Shown here: in pieces, positions 1-14,330 of the stretch
Layout: each line of letters begins with the position of its first letter
Position numbering within the stretch: position 1 is the first letter of the stretch
DNA from: Prunella strophiata
Taxonomy: Eukaryota; Chordata; Aves; Passeriformes; Prunellidae
Direction of reading: 5' to 3'
DNA: 64,000 nucleotides
Assembly: GCA_036583965.1 (NCBI GenBank)
Contig: JAZBQD010000019.1
Coordinates: 21,393,085 to 21,457,084 of the forward strand
Position numbers and translations under genes: made by a program
Notes under the pieces: generated by a model
Seen by the model: only the letters and a program-made list of their open reading frames with translations
The model's database searches: none
Told to the model about the DNA's origin: nothing

Positions 1-491
1 CAGCAAGATCAGTGCATGATACTTCTCTATGCTGTTAAGAACCCACGATGGTGTTTATACATCTTGACACAAACAACCAAAAATCCAGTGTCCAGCAGGG
101 GAATGTCCCTCATGGATACAGGCCAGGATGATCCTTTGTATTATCTGTCTTTTCAGTAAGAAGATATAATGCTGTAAAAGTAATCAATCCACAGAGATGT
201 ACAGCAGTATTTGTAACAGAGTGCATCAATCACGTGTTATTGAAACACTTCAGGGAGGACTGCATAAAAGAAAAATCCAAGTGCTTTGAAGAGAACTATC
301 TCCTCCCTGCCACCATGAAATCTCACATCAGTAGCATTCATCTCAGCTTGAAAATTATAAATATGCTTAGAAGCAAAGATTAGTTTCAGTTAATTTTCAC
401 TCTCAGTTATTTACTAAAACTCAAAACATATCAATAAAATTTTGTAACTCTATAAATCCTTCTTTTAGAAAAATTCAAATAAACAGTAACC

Positions 492-516
492 AAAAAAAAA
501 AAAAAAAAAAAAAAAA
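492..516 (+). repeat. A homopolymer (25 bases)
   Basis: An uninterrupted run of A follows AACAGTAACC. No retroposed sequence was recognised upstream. Confidence 0.95.
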
Positions 517-3500
517 GCAACTGTCTTCATTTTATGAAATGGGAAACTGAAAAGTGTTAAGGTGCATATAAATCATAAAATACTGCCTGAGCTAAACTGA
601 ACTCAGCTGCTTTGTTTCCTGATCTTTTTCCCCAACCATCAATGTGTGAATTCCTCTGAGAGTGTAATTCTGAAAGTTCTCCCAAATGACTCTGCTTTTC
701 AGAAAGAGAAAAGAGTTATCCAAAACTTCATTTTTCCACAGAAATAAGGACAGTATTTATGCATCTAGGAAACAGGTTTAGGAAACAACAAGTAATTCTT
801 GTGGATTGTTTACTAACAATGAGAATTGTCAGCCACATGAATGCTTAGAAGAATACATAACATAATGAGAAAGCTGTGCCCAGTCTATGGAAGCCATTCA
901 GAAAATCATGCACATCAGTCTGCTGAGCTAAATCAACAGCTCTGCACTGGGACACACTTTGAAGAAAAGGGAATAAGCAGGAACAAAGGAAAAAAATACA
1001 AAATTACCAAGTATAAGAAACTATCTATTGGGGAAAACAAACCAAAGCCAAAGTGACTTTCAGCTATAGGCAGATACATTCAGTTGGATTATAATGGAGA
1101 ATGGAACAAAAGGACAAATTAATCAAATCTCAGAAAAGTGCCAGCTGAGATTAATTTTATTAATTTAAAAAGGGGAGGGCAGATAAGAGGACCTGCATGT
1201 TACACTATAGTAAAAGAGTAAAAGCTGGCACGTGTTCTGCAGCACACAGGCAGTGGGTGGTGGCAAGCAAAGAACATCTGTTTAATTGTGCTAGCACTGC
1301 CCATCAGTGGAGTTCTTTTCACACTCAGAAGTGTCAAATAGTAGTTAGCAAGTGTTAGAAAAAGAAGGATCAAAGGCTGACCTATGAACACTGCAAAACA
1401 ACAATGAGAATTACAAAGCACAAAACACTATGACAAAGTTCCAAGTGCCAAAAGAAGTTGCATCACATGATAATGTAACCAGCTTTGGATGAGACTGGTG
1501 GGAAGGACAAAAACTGGAAACAACTAAAGCATAGATGAAAAGCCTGACTACCTGGCATCGCATAAATGTTCAAATAGAGACAGTCCCCTTCAAGACTGTT
1601 CCCCAATCACACCTGCTGAAGTCAATACCTTAAAGAATGCTCATTCTCACTAGCACTAGTTGTGTTTAAAAGGAAACAGACTTCAAGCATTTACAGTACC
1701 AGCTAGATCACTCAGCAAAGGCATTACAGGATAGCATTAAATTATATTGCAAGTGAACATTACAAAAAACTAAAAACGGGACTGTATTGAGCACCTGTTC
1801 ATAAAGGAAAGTTGAGAGTTTTTACCCTCTAACAGTTTTTATTCCCCAGAACTGCAAACTCAACACCTGTAAGACACTCAGTAAACTAACTTGGCTAAAC
1901 TACATATTTGGTGGGAAGGTGCAGCAGAATATCAAGACTTCAATTTCCAAATAAAGAAAAACTTTAAGTACCAAAATTTAAGTACCAAATTTATAGCAAA
2001 CAATACAGTAAGGTTGGGGAGAAAATGGACTTCATATGAGCCCATCCTACTCCTCAGCTGTTCACCTGATTGGCTTTCAGGATGTTTTGGTTATTAATTA
2101 TTTTGCTCCAGTTGAAAATGATTGCTTCCTCTCTATCAGACCTGGACCAGCTGTTTATTCCTTCAGCCCAGCACATTTATTACCTTCATTTTCATGTCAT
2201 ATGGTCATTCAGACATTAGTCGCCTGCTGGAGAAGTACATTTCTACATAAAAGCTCTCATCTAGTGTCTGTTCAGTTTTGCACTGTCTGTCACACCAAAA
2301 CATTGTAGCTGCATCCTAAATCTATACCAGAAAGTATCATCCAACTTTTGTGAGAAGTTTCTGGTATCAATAGGAAAATAAATGGCTAATCAGGCAGAGG
2401 CTTGAAGAGGTAGTGCCACACCCCAGAGAACACTGAGGATCACTTGCACTTATAAACAGCTGACTTAGATTTTCTCTTGGAGGAGGGGTACCTCAAATGA
2501 ATGAGAAAGTGTGCTACCTGCAAAACTAAAAGATGCCACCACAAAGAATTGTTCAGTTACTAATTATCAGGGTGCTGGCAGCAGAAAACTCCCATCTGGT
2601 TTAGATAAATTCCAGCAAAAGAAAGCTTTGATGGAAAAAATTGGAAATGTCAAAAAAGTTAAGCATAAAATAAAACCAGTAGAGTGTTGACAACATTGTA
2701 GAGAAAGGTTAAGGCAGGCCTAATAGTCAAAGCAATAAAATATATAAAAAACATTCATCATTCCAACCTTTATTTTAGGCAAGTTCTGCTCTAAAAATAA
2801 AATCCATTATGCTTCACCTTTAGCCAAATGTCCTGAGGAAAAGCTATTTTAACTTTTGTGTCTGCCCACTCAGTTTGGTAGTAGGCACATGGCTATGATG
2901 GATTCTTTCTCCATTGCCTGAGAAGGGGGGCAAGACAGGAAAGTATCTTGAGAGTCTCACTCTTCTGCAAACACTCCTGCAGCTCAAGAAAGAAAGCAGC
3001 CCAGCAGTATGGAAAACTCCTGTCCCTCCTGCACACATCCAAATTGTTCTAAGAGTAAGCACAATACAAACACTCAAGCCTGTCAATCCTGCACCTTCAG
3101 CAAGAACTCTCTCATTTTAAGCAATCTCAATTAAAGAAAATTTAAATTAATTCAGTTCTGTACTGTGCCCTTTTGACCTCATAGCACCCCACAGCAAAAT
3201 GCAAGGATGGCAGCAGTACTGGCCAGTAAGTTTTGGACACTGGTGCCTTCAATACTGACATAAGAAGTGCCAGTGGGACAAAGGGTCATGCACAGGAGAG
3301 GATGGACCACAGAGGCTTCCAGGTGTTGACTCCAAAATTGAACTCAGGACTTAAAGAGGCACCAGAGCAGCAAACAGACATAGGTTTCTCTCTTCAACAT
3401 ACAAAACTGTCCTTCCTGTACAGGTAATCTAGTTTTTGGCATAGGTGGGATTAGGTTTTGATTTGTGGATATAAACTGAACTGTTTCTCAATTTGGTGAA

Positions 3501-6500
3501 AGGCCCGTTTCTGTTCTGGATAATGTACAGAGAAGTATAATGATTGTATATATTATAAACCTGCTAAAAGTCAAAACACTATGCTTTTTTTCCCCAGCAT
3601 TATGGAAACTGTATTCCCTGGACATTCTGGACCTGCAGAATACAGAAAGGTACTACCTAAAACTAATAATAGTTGTTTTCTACACCTGATAAACTGTGGG
3701 TGAAATTTTACAGAAAGAACTAGCAGCAGTTACAGAAGCTGATGAGTTCTGTGCCTGAGTCTTTAGAGCCCTCTCTGCCTCATCAGAATTATCTTGAACA
3801 TTACAGGGTGCCACTTAAAGCACTTACTGACAAGAAGATTTGCTTCTTGCCAAGACATGAGCAGTGTTTAAACACCAGAAGGGCATACCACTCATAACCC
3901 AGGATTCACTTATTCATTCACTATTACTCAAAGATCACAAATTATAGTTTAATACCATCATCAAAAAGAATTACAACCTTTCCTTCTGTCAGCAAACCCT
4001 GAACCCTGACAGAAAATGTCTGATTTCCAGGTGCTTACCATTGCAGCTACACCACTGAAGTGGCATGAAAGTTAGAAGTGACTGAACACAGAGACTTAGG
4101 TTGACCTGCCCTTTCATATCTAAATGCAAGCTTCTTTTTAATAAATCCATAACAGCACTCACATCTATCATTAATGCTGCTAAACTGCAATTAGAGCTGG
4201 CAAGTATCTAGTTCAGAGAGAGCAGCAAGCAGCAGGTGTCCCACCAAGTAGTGCCATGTTCCCACCTTCCTACAGAAGCACCTGGCATTGTTGGACAGAA
4301 GCAGACCAGGAGAAAAGCTCTCACACAATTTTCTGTAGCTTCAGGGAAGCTGTACAAACAGCCATACCAGCAAAGAGACCACAATTTCTAGTTCCATATA
4401 TTTCCTGACAGTATTTCTGCAGCCTTCACAGCCTTTATTATTAATTAAGGTCTTGTAACTTCAGGGAGGTAAATATCACTCACTCACTGATTTACACATA
4501 AAATCACCAACTTTGAACAAGATCAGTTCCAGAAGAGCCAGGAGTGGATTAATACATTTTTCTGGGCAGAATGAGTACTATGATCATATGCACTCCCACA
4601 CAATGCAGGCCACAGCACTTCAGCCAGTAATTTCAACACTCAGACCATAACTTCAGTTTGAACCAGAGCTTATCTTTTAGAGAGACATTCAGCCCTGATT
4701 TAGAGACTCCAGGTGATGGAAAATCCTTCCATCCAACTAAAAAAATTGTTCCAGTGATTAATTACCCACACTTAGAGATGGGTTCCTTATTTTAAGTCTC
4801 AATTTGCCTAGCTTTCACTTTCAGTCATCAATCCTCATTACACATTTTCTGCTCCAAAGAGATTAAGGAGAAGTCTACAATCAGAGATCTCTTCCCTGAA
4901 CAAGTATCCTGTAGGCTGTCTTCAATTCCCCTCTTAACCTTCACTTCTATAAACTCTGTAGAGTGAGTTTCCTTGTTTCTCTACTCAAGTTATGACACTC
5001 CTAAAGTACATATCCTTAGGAAGATATCACATCACTTTTATAACCTCCTTCTCAACACTTTCAAGTTTACTAGGAAATACTACTTTTGATGCAAAGGACA
5101 AAACCTTAAGTCCTTACTTTGTAATGGTCTCACATGTCACACCCAAGGCAATTCCAATGCATAATATTCCTCTACTTGTACAGCCCAGTTTTCTCAGCTA
5201 CAGAATTAGAGGGAGCACATGCTTAACTGGCTAAAAAGTTTCTCAGCTCCCTTTTCAGAGCTACTGCTTCCAAAGGTAGAAATGCTCTTTGTTACTAGAA
5301 GCAGGAATTTGGCAGAGGCTGTATTAAGAAATCAATCACCCACATGAGCCCACCTCACCAGCTATTCAAAAAAAGTCCAGGCTGATTGATTTTCCCACAC
5401 CAGTATTTGTCTCTTCATTACCTTTCTGGTAATTTTACCAGCTGTGTCCTTTATCTGCTCATAACATTACACCCATTACCTCTTCAGGCTCTTGACCAAA
5501 TAAAGTGGGGCTTGTATGGCACACATCATCCATGGTGCCATCTCTCCCCTTCCTCAAAGGGTGTCACTGCCACAGCTATTAACTGACACTGCCCTTTCTT
5601 TGCCATTGTCTAGACTTTACTAGAAGTCAGAACTGATTGTTTTCCAGATCAATTGTTTCAACTTTAAAAAATATTTTTGGAATAAATATTTAGGTCTCAG
5701 AGGCTTAAGACCCATGTATACAGTACACATTACACATGCAGGATACTCTATGGTCACTGCCACTGAACTATTTTGAGCTCATAACTGGCACTTTTCCAAA
5801 TACAGAGTAAGGTATTTGCTAATTACCATTCCTTTCTCTGCACTACCAGTGATCATTTTAGATATTCATCACTCATACTCCATAATGGAATATTTTTTAA
5901 TTACATAAATCTTTCAGAATTTAAACTTATTCACCACAGCCAAGTTTATAGTGAAGTACTTCTTTGTGTTTGTTTGATTTTGTTGTACTTTTTTTGTTTT
6001 AAACAAATTCATGTGTAATTCCTGTAGTTCTCTTTTTCAATTGCTTGCACTCAGTCTCCCAATTTTTATTTCCTTTCACTCAACCTAAAAGAGACCATAC
6101 TGTGTAACTCTATCACAGCACATTTAAGCACCACAAAGAAAGCCACAAGGACTTTCATACATTTCACTATGCACATTCAGTCTTAAATAACATTGTACTT
6201 CATCACCCTTGTATATCCTAGCCACATAAAGGAAAATGCAAATGATTTTCACAAATATATTCCTTCAATACAATAAGAAAGGATCATACATAGCCCAGAT
6301 ATATTTGGTTCAGAACTCAATACTGACAAATCCAACATTACCTGTTATCTGGTTTTATCCAGAAAGAAATCCTTCAGCTTCCAAGTCAGAAAGAGACCCA
6401 GGGAAACTGGTGGCCCAAATACTGCACAGCTAGCTAACTAATGTACATAAAAAAAAAAAATCTTCCTCTCTAGGAAAATTTTCTTCAAATGCTACCAAGT

Positions 6501-9500
6501 TTCAACTACTTCATGCCTTTGGATTAAAAACCTTAATAACTTTATCAAAAAACCTCCACAACAAAACCAGCTGGGATACAGCTCCAGTTACCAACAGATC
6601 ACCAGTCTCAATACAACAAAGCAAGAACTGCAAGTTATTCCCATTAAGTACTCAAGAGAGCTACAGAAAGTACTTGGGTTTTGACTTCTAGATCCAAACC
6701 CACTATCATGTTTTCCATTAGGCTGCTCAAGTCCCAGTACCTGCAGAAAAGAAAGAACCCTTGCTCCCTGGTGGTAGGGGCCCAGTTAAGCTCTACAGGA
6801 AGAACTCCCAGAACAGAATCTAATTATTAAGCCCAATATTTGCAGTAAATGACAAAACACTGAGCAAGAACAGCAGCTTATCATCAGGAAAAGGTGAGGG
6901 TAAGTACAGTTGCCTTTGGCAGCAAGCAGATTCATGCTGGAGTTCACATTTAAGACACGTTTTTAAAATCAGGGAGACTTTCTGGAACCAGGTTATGTTA
7001 TTACCTTCAGGATAAGCTTTAAAGCAAACATGAAGCAATTCTGAAGTGTGATGGCCTATGATGTACCAGAATTCAGGCTACAGTGTCATAATGATTCCTG
7101 CTGGCTTTACCATTTATGAACATAGGTTCACAGCCACAAATGCTGTTTACACACTGAAGAGGAGGGGCACTCCTCCACAGAGATGGATGAAATCAGTGTT
7201 TCATTTTCTCTCCCCTTTAGAAAGCTGAACTGATCCAGGAATACTGAATTTTATATTTAGTAATATTTTACAATATTCACAGCTCACAAATTTTATTCAG
7301 TTAGTTTTCTTCCCTCCTTTTGTTAAATACAGCTTTACCTGCTTCTTAGTCACCTTCTCATTCCTTTTACCTCACTGTCTTCCTGCATTCATCCCCTTTG
7401 TGTTCAGCCACCTTTCTCACTGTCAAAAACCACTTCCTTGGGCTCTTTTCATCCCCATATATGCATGCTACTTAGATGGGAACAGCAGAGGAAGGAAAAA
7501 TTCATATCTTCAGAAACACTGTGAGTCAGCAGGGCTGGTAAAAAATTATTCCACTGATAACATGCCACAGGAGTCTCTCAGGCTACTGTCTGTCCTAATG
7601 AAATGAGTAACACATGAAAAGGAAGGAGGAAGAGGCAGTTTAGACTTCATGCTCTCAGGTAGGGCTGCCTCTTCTAAAACAGCCTTCTGAAATAGGCCAT
7701 TTCAGGTGTAATACAAAGAAAAATATTGTTTCATCTGTGTGCCTCAAGTAAATCAGAAAGCTTCATGTGTTCTGGGACAGCTCCAGTGGTGCCAGTCTGC
7801 ACCCTGAGGCAAAAGGAATGCAGAGCTCTGAGCACAAGCCCAGCTGTGCAGCCCTCCCACACCAAGGTGGAGAAAATCCTCTCTGCTAAGTAAAAGATAA
7901 ATACATGAGAGAGCAGACAGCAATGAAATACTCAGCCAGGAAAGCAGGAGGGACCTGGAGAGCTTTAAACTGACTGGGAATTTTGTATAAGTTCAAATGA
8001 GAGGGCTGGAAGAGGAAATTCAGTTATATTCAGGATAAGCAACCACAAATAAGTCTCAGAAGTGCAGCACTGGAGCTTAATGAAAGTAAGTAGCATTAGA
8101 CAAAAGCAAACACCAGGTTTCACCCATCTAGCATCCTAGGTTATTAAATGTTTCTTAAAAGTGGCATCACAAGAAAGATTAGCATAGTTTAAAGCTCTGA
8201 ATACAAGAAGGCTTTAAAGCCCCACTTGAAGAACCTCAGGGAGGACTCCAGCTCCCACCAAAGTCTCTATCTGCTGAGGATGCACATCGTTTGGGACAGA
8301 CTGGTTTGAGCTGAAGACAGCTTTGTGCATCTTTTTGCAAACTCCAGTTAAAAATGGCACTGAGGTGGTCTATAAAAAGGCAGTGTCTGATGTCAAGTCA
8401 CTGATGTATCAAACCCCAGTGGTACAATTCAGGGCACTGCTATTCCAGTAATACTGCCAGAGGATCCAAATAATGCCAAATAGGATGAGCCTAACTCTGA
8501 GCACTGGCAATGGGGGTCAGTGATTATTGCTTCTGAAAAAACCTGTACATATACAGGATTTTAATAAATTGGACTTAATTTATGGCTTTACTACATATAT
8601 TTCATGTATAATTGGCAAATGCCCCTTGTTATTTTAAGGGACTTGTAAATCCTCAGTGTAGATACAAATTTTAAGACAAATTTACTGAATGGTGATGCAT
8701 CCAGATACAAAATGTTTCTACACAGATGTTTCATAGTTCAAAGAGCATTTCAATGCAGAAATCACACCTGTGTCATATGGGAGATCAGGACAGATCATAA
8801 TGTCATCTTCAGGCCTCAAAATACATGATGCAAGGCAAATGATAATGTCTAAAGATGGTAAAGCTGAACTCCTGAAAACAGATAATCATAGCCAATTCAA
8901 GGTCTATGTGTTTTGCAGAAGATGGGGGACTCTGTGGAGTACTTAAATTTGTTGTTCATGACCTGTGTGTACTAATGTGGATTCTATGACTTCTGTGATC
9001 ATTGTCCCAGCCCTTTGTAGGGCACCTCATTTGCTCCAGCGAGGAGCTTGTACCACACTGACTGCTGTTTCCATGATTTTCAAATCAAACTAACAGTAAG
9101 TCTTCAACTTGGCATTTAAAACTAGCTATGAAGCATAACATGTGAATTTAAAATTTGCTATTAGTCACATATTCCCATCAGGGTGACAATTAACAATTCA
9201 GTTACCAAACCTGCAAGGTCTCTTTCTAGCAATACTTGTAATAGAATCCCACTAGCAGTGATTCACATGCTTCCTAGTCCTTCTCACTTTGTGACTTACA
9301 CTGAAATACTGAAGTACAGGCTTACAAGCAAAATTGTCTACTCAATTTGTATGCCCTTCTAATGCAGGGACACAGTCAAGTCTGCAGTGTGAGACAGCAG
9401 ACTGTCCTCAGTGCTTCTTCAGACAAGCTTAGTTTATCAAAACTGGTATTTAGTTTTTGACATACATAGCTTTAGGAGTATTGAACACAGAAAATCTCCT

Positions 9501-10619
9501 GACAAAGATGGGAGCTGGAAAACCAACCCCACATTTTGGAAAATGTTGATTCCTTGTCAGATCCCCTCTCTAGTTGGAATATGGTTGCATTTTTTTTTTT
9601 TTTCAATTTATTCAACGTGCTCTAGGGGCTGTAAATGAAAGATTAGAAGGCTGTAATTTAAATATTCAGTGTCAATATATAACAAAGAGCCAGATTCCTT
9701 CTGAGAATAAATATTTCTTAGCAGCAGTAGTTCAGCCCGTGGACTATTTTTTCCATGTTTATAATATAAAGGGGAAGATGCTAGCAGATATCACAGTTCA
9801 GTGTTTAGCAAGCAATACAGTGCCAAGAATTGTCATCACATGAACTATTATAATGAGTAAAGAAAGAGATGCTAGATCTGTCAAGTGGGAAGGGGATGCC
9901 TGTGGGCTTTTGCTCTGCAGCAGGTAGACAATTGGTCCAATTTGGCACTACCTGCTCTGAAACTTTCTCTCCAAAAAAACCCTTGAGAATTCTTGGCTTA
10001 GAAGAAATATCAACACAAAACCAATTAGGAGCAAAATTGTACTTTCCCAACTGGATCCCTTTCGCATTAAAATTAATCTAATTCATAGGATTAATCTCTC
10101 ATGACTCAAAAATCAGGAATTTGAGAGTAGGATCAAAAACATGCAATAGTTTTAGGGAACTAATTCTCATTGTGGGGAGGCTGGAGAGAAGAGCTTTTGT
10201 GTGACAGGATACTTCTACATTGTTTCTTCTTGCCTTTTTAAATCCCTACGTCAAAAGTTAAATACCAGTTTCAAAAATCCGAGCCCATCTGAAGAAACAT
10301 CAAGGACACTCTTCTAACACTTCAGGTCTGACTTTAGAAGATCGAGCAGACAATTCTGCTCATAAAGTTTGTATTTCCCACAATTAAAATCCTCCAGAAC
10401 AGTCCAGTAACAAAAAACAATGGCCAGAACCACAACCCAGCAGGCACAGTCTTGATGGTGTTACTGGTCCAGGGTAAACCTGGTTGAAAAGTGGAAATGT
10501 AGAGCATAGAGAGGGTGGCATTTCTGAACACACAGGGTTCAGCTGGCAGCCTGTGTCATTATTGACACAGATAAAGTTACTAGTTATGTCAGCAAACTCT
10601 GAAATGTAATCTTGTCATA

Positions 10620-10935
10620 AAAAGTCCCATACCTTTTCACAAGTTCTGTTCCCAGCAGTGCTGACTCCATCCTCCTTCTTTGCCACAGCACTGCTAACTG
10701 AATTCTGTCTCCCCCTATCTTCTTGGTCCCTCCTCTTATATTACTCAATGTCATTGGATGTACCTGTGTCCTATTAAGGGCACACCTGTTCCAAATCTTA
10801 GTGATCAGAACAGCTGCAACTCTTTAGGGGGTGAAATTACCTTCAGTACTACCTCTCACAAGCCTGAGCTTGGGTGTGAGTGCCCACCCTCTGCAGGGGT
10901 GTGGCAGCCCTGTGGCCAGTGAAGGAATAACATTG
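10620..10935. other. Possible unrecognised interspersed repeat
   Basis: The block running from about GTTCCCAGCAGTGCTGACTC through CCTATTAAGGGCACACCTG to GTGGCAGCCCTGTGGCCAG has the mixed, moderately GC-rich texture of an old LTR or other repeat and differs from its flanks. I cannot name a family or fix its ends. Confidence 0.2.
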
Positions 10936-13460
10936 GGAAGAACAGAAAAATTAAATGGACTCCAAAGTCCCTTCTGTTAATCAAGTCAAGTCATTGCTTG
11001 TTAGTACTAAAGAGGAAAATCTTTTTTGAAATGACTGAAAGCAAAGGCTTGGGGAAAGGGCACTGGACACCAGCAGTCATTGTGCTGCTGATGACAGGGT
11101 ATGGAGGACAGCAAGGATCCCTGGATAACTCAGCTGGTGGAATCACATTTGCCCTTATTTTTACTGGAAATTCCAAAGCCCTTGTCTTTTCATGTGACTT
11201 AATGTACCTCCTGTACCTACATTTAGTTGCCTGCATCAGCACCCCAACTTTTGTCTCAAGCTGCCCAACAGCTGTAGAAATTAAACATCACTGACACTGC
11301 CTAATTTATACCTTTCCCTCATGAAAAAGCAGCTGAAGCCATGGAAGATGCAGAGTGCCACAGAGAAAGAAAAATTCAATTAGCAATGCTAGGCACAGAT
11401 TTTTAAACCTGGTGCTTACTTTTATCTAAGCAAAAAAATACTTGCTCCCAGTTGAGAATCTCTCTGCATTAGCACTCACATTTTTTGGCAGTGGTTTTGG
11501 TGAAAGTAGAAACAGAATCTTAAACCTGCCTTGACAAGACAGGACATGCAAGCTCAGCTGGCTTGTTCTAGCTATTTACAAAGCAGTTAAAATGGCTTCT
11601 TTCTTCTGTACCCTTGGCATGAACAAATCAATAAAAACATAAAAAGATTAGACAGAGTGAAAGAACAAATGACTGACTAGCAAGATAAATAGATTCTGTA
11701 AAGACACAAAACCATGCAGAACCATTAAGGCTCATACACCAATTGATAGATGCACTCAGTGGACATACACAGTGCAAGAGTGTTCAGCAATTGCAGCAGA
11801 GAAATTCTAAAGACAGAGGCTCTCCCAGAAGTCAGGAGGTAAAGAAAAATGGCTCCAATCTATAACAAAAAATTGCATGCACACACACGCTGTGGTTTTG
11901 AGCATGATTTCCTCTTTTATATTCCAAGGCTTGGACGTTGCTTTGTATGTTCAGATCACAGCAGCAGCTGTCAGGGCTCTGGTATTGTTTGGTGTTATTT
12001 ATAGAAGGGCTGAGAACAATTATTCTCAAGGTACATGAGGGCTCTAAAACAAACAGGTTAAGACCAAGCTGAAAGAATTTGGAAGCCAAGTTTGCCACAT
12101 GTTACATATTATACACGCAGATCAAAAGTGCAAGTCCTCATTCTCTCTCTGCTCTGACTTAAGAATACTTGCTCACTTTAAAAAAATAAAATTAATATTC
12201 TATTCTCATGAACAGATGACCCTCCCTTCTCATATATTTCTCATGATTTCCCACAGTGAAAAAATGACTGCACTCTACTTTTAGACATCTAAAATCGAAC
12301 CTTGTCAAAACTACAATTTCTTTAATTATTTTTGGATCTTTCACCTTCACTTGTAATTAAAAACTGGTCTCTTTTCAATCGGTTCTATCTCCTCACACAT
12401 AATTTAGTCTCTTCTTATAAAAAGTATTCTTCCTTTGCATTTCTTCCAAGCCATTTTTACCTAGCTAACATACCACATTTTTTCAAACCTCATCCAAGAA
12501 CTTATTTCATTCTTTTATATGGGATGCACATTACAATTCTTTTCCTGATAATACTTGTCTTTGTGCTCTGACTCAAATTCAAAAGGAATATTGCCTTCTT
12601 ACTTCAGTAAGAAACAGAATCATATTCCAATTATGTGTGTCACCAGGCCTTGTATACATCTCTCTCTCTGTAAGTTCATATGAAATGAAATGCCAGGAGA
12701 CACAGTTAAAACCAAAAAAAATCTGATCATATGTATAGAACACATGAACACTCCTGTACAACATGAAGATGCCTATGACATAATTGTATAATTAGAAAAA
12801 AATTTCAGTAGCAATCCACTTTGGTTTCATCTCACATTCCAAAACAAGAGTCATCATCAAAGCTGTGAAGTTTAATGCCAGAAGTGTTTCTCTGACCTCC
12901 TGCCATTTACCAAGGTAAACCACAGGAGCCACAGCTCCAGACATTTCCATGAGTGCAAAGAGAAAGCCATCTGAACAGGCACAGCTTCAGTCACAGCTGT
13001 ATTGACATTTCCCACTGCATGGGCCAAAGGGAAACCACACAGACATAAAACTCATCACAACATTTAACAGGGTAAACAGATCATACTGTCATGGCACAGA
13101 ATCAGCATCATCTCTTTGCTTTTCTCTAAAGAATTAATCATTTTTTAGCACAAAAGCAAATTTTAGCTTTAGTATTTTTTCCTGCAGCAACTAAGAGACT
13201 GCCATGTGTGTAAGGGAGCTATCTAGTTCTGGTGAATAGTAATGAAAGAAGCAAAACATCTTATATGGAGAGTATCATAAACCAGGTAACCTGTTACCCA
13301 GTCTGAGATATTGCAGCCATCCAGAGAGAGATATGCAATTATGTGCAAGCCAGTATAATTTCTTAATGTCAACCTCATCATTCTGGCCTAATTATTCTGT
13401 CATTTTTATTGAAATTACAACTGAATCTGAAGTACAGTGCATAAATACCAAGCCTATAAA

Positions 13461-13530
13461 CCCTTACATACTAACCACGTACTAACTGCTGCTACATACT
13501 AACCCTTACATACCAACTACATACTAATGT
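13461..13530 (+). repeat. Imperfect tandem repeat, ACATACTAAC-like unit
   Basis: Successive units read TTACATACTAAC, CACGTACTAAC, CTACATACTAAC, TTACATACCAAC and TACATACTAATG, spaced by short CCC or TGCTG linkers. It is a small degenerate minisatellite of about five units. Confidence 0.7.
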
Positions 13531-14310
13531 ACAGCAGTCCAGTTATTGCTGAGGCAGGAGACTGAACATCTGTCTTATTGTTGTTTAAGGATCAGGTTCA
13601 TCATTTTACACTGTTTCTGAAGATGAAGGCACTAGTGTAACAAACACAGTTTTCTCCTTCAATGTGCTTTTCTCAACAAATACAGAAAAATCAAAGCACG
13701 GGAGAGAGACAACTGCTAATAGCACTTTCAAATTTCATTGTAAGGTTTGATCATGTATGGATAGAACATTGCACACACTTATTTTTTTTAATATTTCTAT
13801 ATCTTCCTGCTCATTTAAGTTAATTTTCTTTATTGCAGTTTAATCTGGCTTTTTTATTCCCATTGGTGTGGCATTTTTCATTGAATTGATGGTATAGCTC
13901 TCTAAATAACTACATCTAAAATTATATATATGCCATGTATTTGATTTCTTTCAGGAAACTAATTACCACACATAAAAGAGACAAATTTTCTTGCTGTGAT
14001 TCCACCAAAATGAACCAGCTAGACAATCTGGCCTTTAACATTTTGGAAAACATTTCATCTTACTGCCACTTATTACTGTAATGTTGTGGGTGATAAACAG
14101 AAATTCACAATTCTTTCATAGGTACTAAATATGTTTGCACAATACCTTTGTACTTATGATATTAAAGCCATTACAGACATTCATGACTTCAGTTACTGAA
14201 GCCTTCTGGCAAGAAGGTCACTATTATTAGCTGCACACACTGAAAAGATTAAATTCTGGTAAATAAATTACTTGCCCAGAGTCTTGATATTGCAGAGGTT
14301 ATTGAGATAT

Positions 14311-14330
14311 GATTATTATTATTATTATCA
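14311..14330 (+). repeat. ATT/ATC trinucleotide microsatellite
   Basis: GATTATTATTATTATTATC runs into ATCATC and CATCATC motifs. It is a short trinucleotide array. Confidence 0.85.
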
